Below, in pieces: positions 15,744-21,752 of a stretch of DNA of 21,752 bases. This DNA comes from JBGTBQ01 sp041749275 (GTDB lineage Bacteria; Acidobacteriota; Blastocatellia; Pyrinomonadales; Pyrinomonadaceae): assembly GCA_041749275.1 (NCBI GenBank), contig JBGTBQ010000090.1:1-21752 (forward strand), in the 5' to 3' direction. The notes beneath the pieces were generated by a model. That model saw nothing but the letters and a program-made list of their open reading frames with translations. It was not told the origin of the DNA and searched no databases. A program made the translations under genes and the position numbers. Numbering within the stretch: the first letter of the stretch is position 1; every line of letters begins with the position of its first letter.

Positions 15744-16787
15744 TTGCTCGGCAGGTTAATCAAGGCTCAGGAACGCAGGCACGCGGCGCGCGACACGAAC
15801 CGCATCGTGCGCCCTTTCGAATGGGGCGCGGAGTTCGTCGTCGAACATCTGAACGGCGACGACCCGCGCCAAGTCGTTGAGCACTATGCCGCGGAGGCGT
15901 TGCGCCACAGCGAGGATTTTTACGCGCTCGCGCCGGTTGAAGACTTCCACCTCGCGGACGACCGACAGCTTACATGGACGAGCGTCATCCGCACGCCTTC
16001 ACGCGATAACGACACGGCCCGCGCACGCTTTTTCCCGGCCCTCAACAATCAACGTCAGTCGAAATCGAATCGCGCCGCGCCGCGCCGCGCCGTCGTTGTG
16101 CTCCCACAGTGGAATGCCGACGCCGAGAGCCACGTCGCGCTGTGCCGCGCGCTCAGCCAGCGGGGCATCGCGGCGCTCCGGCTCACGCTTCCCTATCACG
16201 AGGAGCGGCGACCCGCCGAAATCGAGCGCGCGGACTTTCTGGTCAGCCCGAACATCGGGCGCACGATTCAGTCCATGCGCCAAGCCGTGCTCGACACGCG
16301 CTCCGCCGTCAGTTGGCTCGCGTCGCAAGGCTACGAACGCATCGGCATCGCCGGCACCAGCGTCGGCTCCTGCACCGCCTTTCTCGCCTTCGCGCACGAC
16401 GAGCGCATCTCGGTCGGCGTCTTCAACCACGTCTCCGGCTACGTCGCCGACGTGGTCTGGCACGGCATCTCGACGCAGCATGTCCGCGCCGGCATCGAGG
16501 GCACGCTCTCGCTCGAAGAACTGCGCCGCTGCTGGCTGCCGATCAGCCCTTTTCCGTTCGCCGAAAAGCTCGTGGGCCAGCCTCCGCGCCCGATGCGCTT
16601 CATCGCCGCGCGCCACGACCTGACGTTCCCCCCCACCCTCTCGCGCGAAGTGATTGCGCGCGTCCAAAATTTGGGCCTCCCGCTCGACGTGGCGTGGCTC
16701 CCCTGCGGCCACTACACCAGCGGCGAGCGTCCGTGGGTCTATCTCGACGGCTGGAAGATCGTTTCGTTTCTGAGAAAGAATTTGTAG
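15744..16787 (+). CDS. Alpha/beta hydrolase, ABHD18-like
   Basis: Predicted cytoplasmic serine hydrolase with an alpha/beta fold. From TTG 15744 it has 347 residues: nucleophile Ser206 in GIAGTSVGSCTAF (a GxSxG elbow), acid Asp292 in AARHDLTF and His323 in PCGHYTSG. VVLPQWNADAESHVALCRAL and LRLTLPYHEERRP are typical of the core before the elbow. The arrangement resembles the ABHD18/DUF2048 group; substrate unknown. The open frame extends back to 15327, into the previous gene, and there is no ATG near the conserved start, so TTG 15744 with AAGGGGA 11 bases upstream is my best guess; the region before it lies after a terminator and is not conserved-looking. No signal peptide. No operon partner. 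Class is confident; start is not. Confidence 0.8.
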   Translation: MLGRLIKAQERRHAARDTNRIVRPFEWGAEFVVEHLNGDDPRQVVEHYAAEALRHSEDFYALAPVEDFHLADDRQLTWTSVIRTPSRDNDTARARFFPALNNQRQSKSNRAAPRRAVVVLPQWNADAESHVALCRALSQRGIAALRLTLPYHEERRPAEIERADFLVSPNIGRTIQSMRQAVLDTRSAVSWLASQGYERIGIAGTSVGSCTAFLAFAHDERISVGVFNHVSGYVADVVWHGISTQHVRAGIEGTLSLEELRRCWLPISPFPFAEKLVGQPPRPMRFIAARHDLTFPPTLSREVIARVQNLGLPLDVAWLPCGHYTSGERPWVYLDGWKIVSFLRKNL

Positions 16788-16864
16788 AGCAGCAGGCAGT
16801 AGAAACCCTTTCACTATCGGTTATCCGTGGTAAAAGCGCGGACTCATACCAAAGACAGGTAACC

Positions 16865-16885
16865 GCCTGCTGCCTGCTGCCCGCT
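16865..16885. repeat. Heptanucleotide repeat (GCCTGCT x3)
   Basis: GCCTGCT, GCCTGCT, GCCCGCT in tandem, upstream of the metallothionein gene. CTGCCTGCT (16870-16878) is the reverse complement of AGCAGGCAG (16791-16799), so a hairpin of about 90 bases can form after the hydrolase gene. Confidence 0.7.
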
Positions 16886-16895
16886 GCTTTTCCCA

Positions 16896-16922
16896 TTGAC
16901 TCCGCGCCCCGTTTGGCATAGA
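16896..16922 (+). promoter_or_regulatory. Possible metallothionein promoter
   Basis: TTGACT (16896-16901) and CATAGA (16917-16922) with a 15-base spacer, about 40 bases before the metallothionein start. No clear metal-regulator operator palindrome was identified. Weak evidence because of the short spacer. Confidence 0.35.
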
Positions 16923-16964
16923 AACTTGCTACGCAATAAATCAACTTTAATGGAGGAAACCGAG

Positions 16965-17120
16965 ATGGCCGACGAAAGCGATAAGAAGACCTGCGCGAAC
17001 CCGCCGTGTTCCTGCCCCGTCGAGGGCGAGAAGTTTTGCAGCGTCCACTGCCAGAGCACGGAAAACACGATCCAGATAGACTGCGACTGCGGACACGACG
17101 GCTGCACGGGCGATTTCTAA
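16965..17120 (+). CDS. Bacterial metallothionein-like protein
   Basis: Small cytoplasmic metal-binding protein of 51 residues. Eight Cys and two His are arranged as C10, C15-S-C17, C25, H28-C29, C40-D-C42, H44 and C47, in the pattern of prokaryotic metallothioneins (SmtA/BmtA type), which sequester zinc, cadmium or copper. The Cys-x-Cys pairs and the CDCGHDGC tail are the best evidence. Start ATG 16965 is chosen because GGAGG (16952-16956) lies 8 bases upstream; an in-frame ATG at 16950 overlaps that site. The gene is apparently monocistronic. No metal-responsive regulator gene is adjacent. The acidic residue content is normal for this group. Metal specificity cannot be read from sequence. 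Confidence 0.85.
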   Translation: MADESDKKTCANPPCSCPVEGEKFCSVHCQSTENTIQIDCDCGHDGCTGDF

Positions 17121-17281
17121 ATCCCGCCAGTCGCCCCGCAAGCGAGCCTTCAACCGCCACGGCGGAAAAGCCCGGCGGAGTCGAGAGAGAGACGAGTTTC
17201 GCCCGAAACGCGCTTCTTGCACATCTTTCGCCCCGCCGGGCATTTGTTTCCGCCGCCGCCAGACAGGTCGTAAATCGAAGC

Positions 17282-17767
17282 ATGACTTCTGAAATCAATG
17301 CGCTATGTACCACGATGCGTAGCTCGATTGACGCGATCACGCTCGCATGGGTTGACCGTGTCAAGTCAGACCCTTACATCAACTCGGACAATCCCTTAAC
17401 GCTCTCGCAGATCGTTGACCATGTCCCGCAGATGCTCGAAGAACTTTGTGACCTGCTCGGGCAAGGCGGGGAGCCGGATTTCGAGACCGTCCGGGCGGCC
17501 AGCTCGCATGGCTACATGCGTTCGCTCGCCGGTTATTCGTTGACCGAGCTGTTGCGCGAGCTGGAGCTGTTGCGCGACTCGGTCTTCAACTTTATTGCGG
17601 AGACGGAACGGGCGCACGGGGTCAACCGCGACGAAACGATCCGCGTGCTGCGTCTGGTGAACCAGTATTTCGGTGAAGACATCGTCTTCGTCGTCGAGCA
17701 CTATCTCCGACGCGATGCGCGCGCAGGTTCGGGCCGGCATGAAACGGGCGCGGGGAAAGGAGATTGA
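17282..17767 (+). CDS. Stand-alone RsbRD N-terminal-domain protein
   Basis: Helical 161-residue protein resembling the RsbRD_N domain, the globin-like sensing part of RsbT co-antagonist proteins that feed the stressosome, also found at the N-terminus of some histidine kinases. Visible features: WVDRVKSDPYINSDNPLTLSQIVDHVPQML (24-53), HGYMRSLAGYSLTELLRELELLRDSVF, and VNQYFGEDIVFVVEHYL near the end. No STAS or kinase domain follows, so it is a lone sensor domain. ATG 17282 is the likely start although the ribosome site is weak; the frame is open from 17006 but that part overlaps the metallothionein gene. It ends 4 bases before the DinB-like gene, whose ribosome site lies within its last codons, so the two are co-translated. 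The ligand and partner are unknown. Confidence 0.75.
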   Translation: MTSEINALCTTMRSSIDAITLAWVDRVKSDPYINSDNPLTLSQIVDHVPQMLEELCDLLGQGGEPDFETVRAASSHGYMRSLAGYSLTELLRELELLRDSVFNFIAETERAHGVNRDETIRVLRLVNQYFGEDIVFVVEHYLRRDARAGSGRHETGAGKGD

Positions 17768-17771
17768 AGCG

Positions 17772-18254
17772 ATGACGGAGACGGCCAGACATTTCGTCGA
17801 GAAGGCGCGCGGGTATCTCAGCGAGTCCTATCTGCCGAAGCTAGAGCGGTGCCTCGCGGAGTTAACAGACGAAGACGTGTGGTGGCGCGCGGGCGCGGAG
17901 TCGAACAGCATCGGCAACCTCCTGCTCCATCTCGACGGCAGCACGCGGATGTGGATCGTCAGCACGGTCGGCGGCGAGCCGAACCTGCGCGAAAGGCAAC
18001 AGGAGTTTGACGAGCGCACGCTCCTCCCGCGCGCGGAGTTGCTCGCGCGGCTCCAGCACACGCTCGCCGAAGTTGACGAGGTGCTGGCGCGAGTCCGCCC
18101 GGAGGAGATGCTTGAGAAACGCCGTGTGTGGGATGAAGAGGTGACGGTTCTGGACGCCATCTTCCACGCGGTCGAGCACTTCTCGATGCACGCGGGCCAG
18201 ATCATCATGCTGGCGAAGATGCGCGCGGGGAAAGATTTGCGATTGACGGACTAA
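17772..18254 (+). CDS. DinB/DUF1572-like four-helix protein
   Basis: Small helical protein of the DinB/YfiT-like superfamily, whose members bind a metal with three His and include thiol transferases; many have no known role. The 160-residue sequence has the expected His set: His53 in NLLLHLDGS, His136 and His140 in AVEHFSMHAGQIIML. Start ATG 17772 lies 4 bases after the RsbRD-like stop codon, with AGGAG (17758-17762) upstream. Length is normal. It is followed by a large palindrome separating it from the convergent kinase gene. Pairing with the RsbRD_N-like gene suggests a stress-linked role, but this is inference only. Confidence 0.82.
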   Translation: MTETARHFVEKARGYLSESYLPKLERCLAELTDEDVWWRAGAESNSIGNLLLHLDGSTRMWIVSTVGGEPNLRERQQEFDERTLLPRAELLARLQHTLAEVDEVLARVRPEEMLEKRRVWDEEVTVLDAIFHAVEHFSMHAGQIIMLAKMRAGKDLRLTD

Positions 18255-18274
18255 AGCAATTTACGATTGCGTGT

Positions 18275-18353
18275 ACAGGTCGGAATCGCCCGAGGGAGCG
18301 GGCGGATTTCCTGTGGCAGGAGGCCCGCCCGCTCCCTCGGGCGGTTCCGACCT
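18275..18353. repeat. Near-perfect 29-bp palindrome, dispersed-repeat family copy 2
   Basis: 18277-18305 and 18325-18353 are inverted repeats with one mismatch in 29 (AGGTCGGAA at the outer end, GAGCGGGCGG at the inner) around a 19-base loop. It lies between convergent genes and could end transcription from both sides. The arm with its two preceding bases matches the 7966-8072 palindrome at 26 of 33 positions, so it belongs to the same repeat family. Confidence 0.85.
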
Positions 18354-18392
18354 CTCCCGCTATTGAGCCACTACCGGCATTTCATTCTTCCA

Positions 18393-18413
18393 CCTTCTGC
18401 CTTCTGCCTTCTG
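18393..18413. repeat. Heptanucleotide repeat (CCTTCTG x3)
   Basis: Three exact CCTTCTG units followed by a degenerate CCTTCCG, directly after the stop codon of the kinase gene (which reads on the minus strand and ends at 18424). One of several 7-base arrays in the window. Confidence 0.85.
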
Positions 18414-18423
18414 CCTTCCGCTT

Positions 18424-20667
18424 TCAGACTCTCTCGCTTGTCCTGACGAGGTTGGTGATGACGGCGACGAGCTGCGCCGCGTCAACCGGTTTCGGGAGAT
18501 GGAACTGGAAACCCGCGTCGAGGGTGCGCGCGCGGTCGGCGTCGCCGGCGTAGGCCGTGAGCGCGACCGCGGGAGTGGCGCCGCCCTCTTCGACGCCAAG
18601 GGCGCGTACTCTCCGCAGAAGCTGATAGCCGTCCTCGTCGGGCATACCGATGTCGCACAGCAGAATATCGGGCCGCGCCCGGCGCAGTGCGTCGAGCGCC
18701 ACGGCGGCGGTCGCCACCGTCACCACCTCGGCGCCTGCCCTTTCGAGTATCGCGCGGACGAGTTCGAGCGTGTCCGGCTCGTCGTCAACGACGAGCACGC
18801 GCAGGCCCTTCAGGATTGCGGATTGCGGATTGTGGATTGCGGATCGGTCGTTGATGAGAGCGGCGCTGTCATCAATCTCCAACGCTTCTTCAATCCGCAA
18901 TCCGTAATCCGCAATCCGTAATCGTGAGGACGGCAGTTCGATAACGAAGGTCGCGCCTTTGCCTTCCCCCTCGCTTGCCGCGGCGACCGCGCCGCCGTGC
19001 AGCTCGACGAGGTGGCGGACGATGGAGAGGCCGAGGCCGAGGCCGCCGTAGCGGCGGGTTGACGACTGGTCGCCCTGCCGAAAGCGGTCGAAGACGAAGG
19101 GCAGAAAGTCCGCGCGGATGCCGTCTCCGGTATCGGAGACCGTGAGGCGCACTTGCGCGTCCGCACGCTCGACCGAAGCGCGCACCTCGCCGCCGGCAGG
19201 CGTGAACTTGACGGCGTTCGACAAGAGGTTCCAGACAACCTGTTGGAGGCGCGCCGGGTCGCCCATCACGGGGTCGGCGCCGGGGTCGAAGAGCGTCCGC
19301 AGGGTGATCTTTTTGGCGTCCGCCGCCGGGCGCACGGTGTCAATCGCTTCGCGCACCACCGCGCGCACGTCCGTCGGCTGCGGGTCGAAGCGGAGTTGCC
19401 CCGTGATGATGCGCGATACGTCCAGCAGATCGCTGATGATCTGCTGCTGCATGCGTGCGTTGCGTTCGATGCTCAACATGGCGGCGCGCGCGGTCTCCGC
19501 GTCCAGCTTCTCCACCAGCAACATGTTCGACCAGCCGAGGATGGACGTGAGCGGCGTCCGCAACTCATGCGAGAGCGTGGCGAGGAACTCGTCCTTCAAA
19601 CGGTTCGACTCTTCGGCGGCGGCGCGCGCCGCGCTCTCATATTCGAGCAGACGCATATTCTCAATCGCCACCGCCGCGAGATTGGCCGCCATCCGCATCG
19701 CCGTGATGTGCTCCTCGCGGTAAGCCTCATTCTCATATGACTGTACCTCGATGGTGCCCACGACGCGCCCCATAATCTGCATCGGGACGACGAGCGAAGA
19801 CTGCGGACGCAATCCGTTGTCCGGCCCGACGAGGACGCCGAGCTGTCCCTTCTCCCGCTGCTTCATGTTCCAGTAGTCGTTGGTGATGACGACCCGACCC
19901 GTGCGGACGGCGCGACTGTTCGGCCCCTCGGAGGAGACGGGCATCGGCGGCAGACTGCTCACGTCAACCTCCACGCCGTCGCCCCATGCATAACGCGCGC
20001 GGCGCACGTCGCGCGCCGCGTCGTAGAGCGAGATGAAGATGCCGACGCAGGGGACGGACGCGAAGGCGAAATCTTTGAGATCGCGGAAGATGGTGAGATG
20101 GTCGCGCGCCGTGCCGAGCGACTCGGCGAGTTGTGTGAGACGCTGGATCAGCATCTCGTACTCGCGCACCGCGCGTTGCTCTATCTCAACGAGCGACGCT
20201 TCGGCCCTCTTGCGTTTCGTCAGGTCTCTAATCGTGGCGATGAAGCCACGCACGCGCCCGCGACCGTCGAAGTCCGGGGTGTAAGTGGCGTTGACGTACC
20301 GGCGCGACCCGTTCGGGTAGGTGAGTTCCGCCTCATAGACCGACTCGCGGCCTGACAGCACCTCGTCAAGATGCGGTCGTATCTCTTCGTAGAGTTGCTC
20401 ACCGAGCACTTCGCGCAGGTGCCTGCCGTACAGTTCGCTGCGGGGCCGGTTCAGCCATGCGTCGTAAGCTTTATTGTTGAAGCGGAAGCAGAGCGCGGAG
20501 TCAATGTAGGAGACCGGTTCGGGCACGGCGTCAAGGATCAGGCGCAGACGCTCCTCATCCACCGGCGCGGCGCTCTCTTCCGCGTGCCGCGAGATGGCAT
20601 CCGCGCGGGGTGTGTCTTTATCGCCGGCGGGCCGGGCACGGCTTTCGCCCTTATCGGTGGGGAACAT
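18424..20667 (-). CDS. Hybrid sensor histidine kinase (PAS-GAF-HisKA-HATPase-REC)
   Basis: Cytoplasmic hybrid two-component kinase of 747 residues, without membrane segments, so it should sense an internal signal. Domains in order: PAS (about 37-155), GAF (180-340), HisKA with phospho-acceptor His367 in ATLSHELRTPLTS, HATPase with N box NLLSNAVKF (480-488), G1 SDTGDGI and G2 GGLGLGLSIV, then a receiver (622-742) with VVDDEPD, phosphorylated Asp672 in LLCDIGMPDEDG and Lys726 in HLPKP. The 40-residue linker before the receiver is encoded by inverted heptamer arrays, so a one-unit change would shift the frame and remove the receiver. Start ATG 20667 has AAGG 8 bases upstream. It lies 86 bases after the ABC ATPase gene on the same strand, possibly one transcript. 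No partner regulator with an output domain is in the window. Confidence 0.94.
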   Translation of the reverse strand: MFPTDKGESRARPAGDKDTPRADAISRHAEESAAPVDEERLRLILDAVPEPVSYIDSALCFRFNNKAYDAWLNRPRSELYGRHLREVLGEQLYEEIRPHLDEVLSGRESVYEAELTYPNGSRRYVNATYTPDFDGRGRVRGFIATIRDLTKRKRAEASLVEIEQRAVREYEMLIQRLTQLAESLGTARDHLTIFRDLKDFAFASVPCVGIFISLYDAARDVRRARYAWGDGVEVDVSSLPPMPVSSEGPNSRAVRTGRVVITNDYWNMKQREKGQLGVLVGPDNGLRPQSSLVVPMQIMGRVVGTIEVQSYENEAYREEHITAMRMAANLAAVAIENMRLLEYESAARAAAEESNRLKDEFLATLSHELRTPLTSILGWSNMLLVEKLDAETARAAMLSIERNARMQQQIISDLLDVSRIITGQLRFDPQPTDVRAVVREAIDTVRPAADAKKITLRTLFDPGADPVMGDPARLQQVVWNLLSNAVKFTPAGGEVRASVERADAQVRLTVSDTGDGIRADFLPFVFDRFRQGDQSSTRRYGGLGLGLSIVRHLVELHGGAVAAASEGEGKGATFVIELPSSRLRIADYGLRIEEALEIDDSAALINDRSAIHNPQSAILKGLRVLVVDDEPDTLELVRAILERAGAEVVTVATAAVALDALRRARPDILLCDIGMPDEDGYQLLRRVRALGVEEGGATPAVALTAYAGDADRARTLDAGFQFHLPKPVDAAQLVAVITNLVRTSERV
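18813..18840. repeat. Heptanucleotide array in the kinase gene, left arm (GGATTGC x4)
   Basis: Four GGATTGC units, one with T for the last C, then a decayed GGATCGG. The array is inside the kinase coding sequence (about residues 610-619) and is the inverse of the array at 18891-18918. Confidence 0.9.
18891..18918. repeat. Heptanucleotide array in the kinase gene, right arm (CAATCCG x4)
   Basis: Four units alternating CAATCCG and TAATCCG, then TAATCGT. These are the reverse complement of the 18813-18840 units. Between the arms, TTGATGA and TCATCAA also pair, so the DNA and mRNA can fold into a long hairpin. It encodes the repetitive peptide LRIADYGLRIEE in the linker (residues 583-594). Confidence 0.9.
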
Positions 20668-20753
20668 CTCTTAACCTTGAATCTATTTCTCGGAGCGCGC
20701 GAGGGGTCACGTCAGGGAACTATCTTCGGTGGTCTATTATCAACCTTGCGGCC

Positions 20754-21479
20754 TCACTTTGCCAGCCGAAAAAAAACGTCCTCGAAGGGAGCGCCGGGGA
20801 GCGCCGCCCTCGCGCGCAACTCGGCGGGCGTACCCTCGGCCACGAGCCGCCCGGCCCGCATCACGCCGACGCGCGTGCTCACGCGCTCGACGAAGCTCAT
20901 CACGTGCGACGAGACGAGGACGGCGCGCCCCTCTTCGCTCACGCGCTCGACGCGGAGCCTGAGCTTCCGCATCATCTCCACGTCCAAACCGTTCAACGGC
21001 TCGTCGAGGATGAGCACTCGCGGGTCGCCCGTGAAGGCCGCCGCGAGACCGAGCTTTTTCCGCATCCCGAGCGAGTAGCCGCCGACCCACTTATTCTCGA
21101 CCGCTTTCAACTCGAAGAACTCGATCTCTTCGTCAACGCTTTCCGCCGCGCGATTTTTCAGTCCCGCCACGAGTTCGAGATACTCGCGCCCCGTCAGGCG
21201 TTGATAAAAGTAAAGCTCTTCGGGCAGATAGCCGAGGCGCCGCTTGGCGAGCACCGAGTGACGCCGCATGTCGTCGCCGCAAATGCGGACTTGCCCTTCG
21301 TCCGGCAGACTCAGACCCGTCAGCATCCTGATCGTCGTGGACTTGCCCGCGCCGTTCGCGCCGACGAGCGCGTAGACCTCGCCCGCCGCGATGCTCAGGC
21401 TCACGCCGTCCACCGCCACCACTTCGCCGTAGCGCTTGTGTAAAGCCTCGGCGACGATCAACTGTTCCCGCTCGCTCAC
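20754..21479 (-). CDS. ABC transporter ATP-binding protein
   Basis: ATPase subunit of an ABC-2 type transporter that would act at the inner membrane. The 241-residue protein has Walker A GANGAGKST (40-48), Q-loop region YLPEELYFYQRLTGREYL, signature YSLGMRKKLGLA (a variant of LSGGQ), Walker B RVLILDEPLNGLD and the switch His in VSSHVM. Start GTG 21479 is chosen because GGAGG lies a few bases upstream and the frame overlaps the previous gene as GTGA; a longer frame to 21701 is Arg-rich and not credible. The variant signature, with Met-Arg in place of Gly-Gln, fits the group of putative exporters including NatA-like ATPases. Cargo unknown. The hybrid kinase gene follows 86 bases downstream. Confidence 0.93.
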   Translation of the reverse strand: MSEREQLIVAEALHKRYGEVVAVDGVSLSIAAGEVYALVGANGAGKSTTIRMLTGLSLPDEGQVRICGDDMRRHSVLAKRRLGYLPEELYFYQRLTGREYLELVAGLKNRAAESVDEEIEFFELKAVENKWVGGYSLGMRKKLGLAAAFTGDPRVLILDEPLNGLDVEMMRKLRLRVERVSEEGRAVLVSSHVMSFVERVSTRVGVMRAGRLVAEGTPAELRARAALPGAPFEDVFFRLAK

Positions 21480-21752
21480 GCGACCTCCGCGAGCAGGTGA
21501 TAACGCGCGCGGTGCTCGCCGCGCAGGCACATCTGCCCGATGCCAAAGACGTAGAGCGCGAGTCCAGCCGGCCACAACGAGGCGACGAACAGCCCCGTCG
21601 CCACGCCCACGCACGCCGTCAGGATGACGCCGAGGCCCGGCTGCTCCGGCGCCTCGTAGGCGAGCGCGCCCGCCATCGTCCCGATAAGCCACCACAGCCA
21701 CAACGTCTCGCCCAGCAGCGGCAGCGTATACGCGGCGGGCGCCGCCCCCGCC
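21476..21752 (-). CDS. Membrane protein, C-terminal part (probable ABC permease)
   Basis: Partial gene running off the window edge; at least 91 residues are visible, ending in GEHRARYHLLAEVA. The sequence is hydrophobic with two or three membrane helices (for example LWLWWLIGTMAGALAY, LGVILTACVGVATGLFVASLWPAGLALYVFGIGQMCL). Its stop codon overlaps the GTG of the ATPase gene by four bases, so it is most likely the permease of that transporter, though no permease motif is visible in this fragment. Confidence 0.65.
   Translation of the reverse strand, partial: AGAAPAAYTLPLLGETLWLWWLIGTMAGALAYEAPEQPGLGVILTACVGVATGLFVASLWPAGLALYVFGIGQMCLRGEHRARYHLLAEVA

Noticed and set aside
20668..20753. Promoter for the hybrid kinase gene in the gap after the ABC ATPase
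   Set aside because: Only TTGATA with no properly spaced -10 hexamer could be found.

Overview
The window looks like chromosomal DNA from a GC-rich environmental bacterium, most likely an Acidobacteriota member of the Blastocatellia/Pyrinomonadaceae type. This is inferred from the mix of an Uma2 nuclease, secreted S8 proteases, poly-Thr lipoprotein, DinB-like proteins, PAS/GAF hybrid kinase, heptanucleotide repeats and large palindromic repeats; there is no rRNA or other marker to prove it. No tRNA, rRNA, CRISPR array or intact transposase was seen.

Layout. 1-2324: a ChrA-type chromate transporter of lower GC, then a small Thr-rich lipoprotein. 2325-2723: non-coding, with two hairpins and a 134-bp MITE-like element with 18-bp inverted ends. 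2724-3692: a DHH-family phosphohydrolase, convergent with an Uma2-family protein (3785-4345, minus). 4412-7841, all minus: Xaa-Pro aminopeptidase pepP, followed by an AT-richer insert (a 30-codon ORF, a 455-residue unknown protein and a C39-like cysteine peptidase), followed by a second copy of the last ~140 bp of pepP. This duplicated 3' end around low-GC cargo is the clearest sign of an acquired module. 8138-9766: an aldehyde dehydrogenase, with large inverted repeats on both sides.

10048-15439 is a block of three exported proteins, each starting MKK: two S8 (subtilisin-like) proteases and an unrecognised 518-residue secreted protein. The second protease and the unknown protein share a matching promoter, a similar 5' leader with hairpins that appear to covary, and an identical distance (290 nt) from -10 box to start codon. 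This suggests a common cis-regulatory RNA or a duplicated promoter. A perfect 18-bp hairpin terminator ends the block.

15744-18254 carries an alpha/beta hydrolase, a small metallothionein, a stand-alone RsbRD_N-type regulator and a DinB-like protein; the last two form a tight operon. 18424-20667 (minus) is a PAS-GAF-HisKA-HATPase-REC hybrid kinase whose kinase-REC linker is encoded by inverted heptanucleotide arrays. 20754-21752 (minus) is an ABC transporter ATPase and the end of a membrane protein that runs off the window.

The most interesting items are the 455-residue/C39-like pair inside the pepP duplication, the paired leaders of the secreted-protein genes, and the in-frame heptamer repeats in the kinase. 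All functional claims are from motif reading without database searches.
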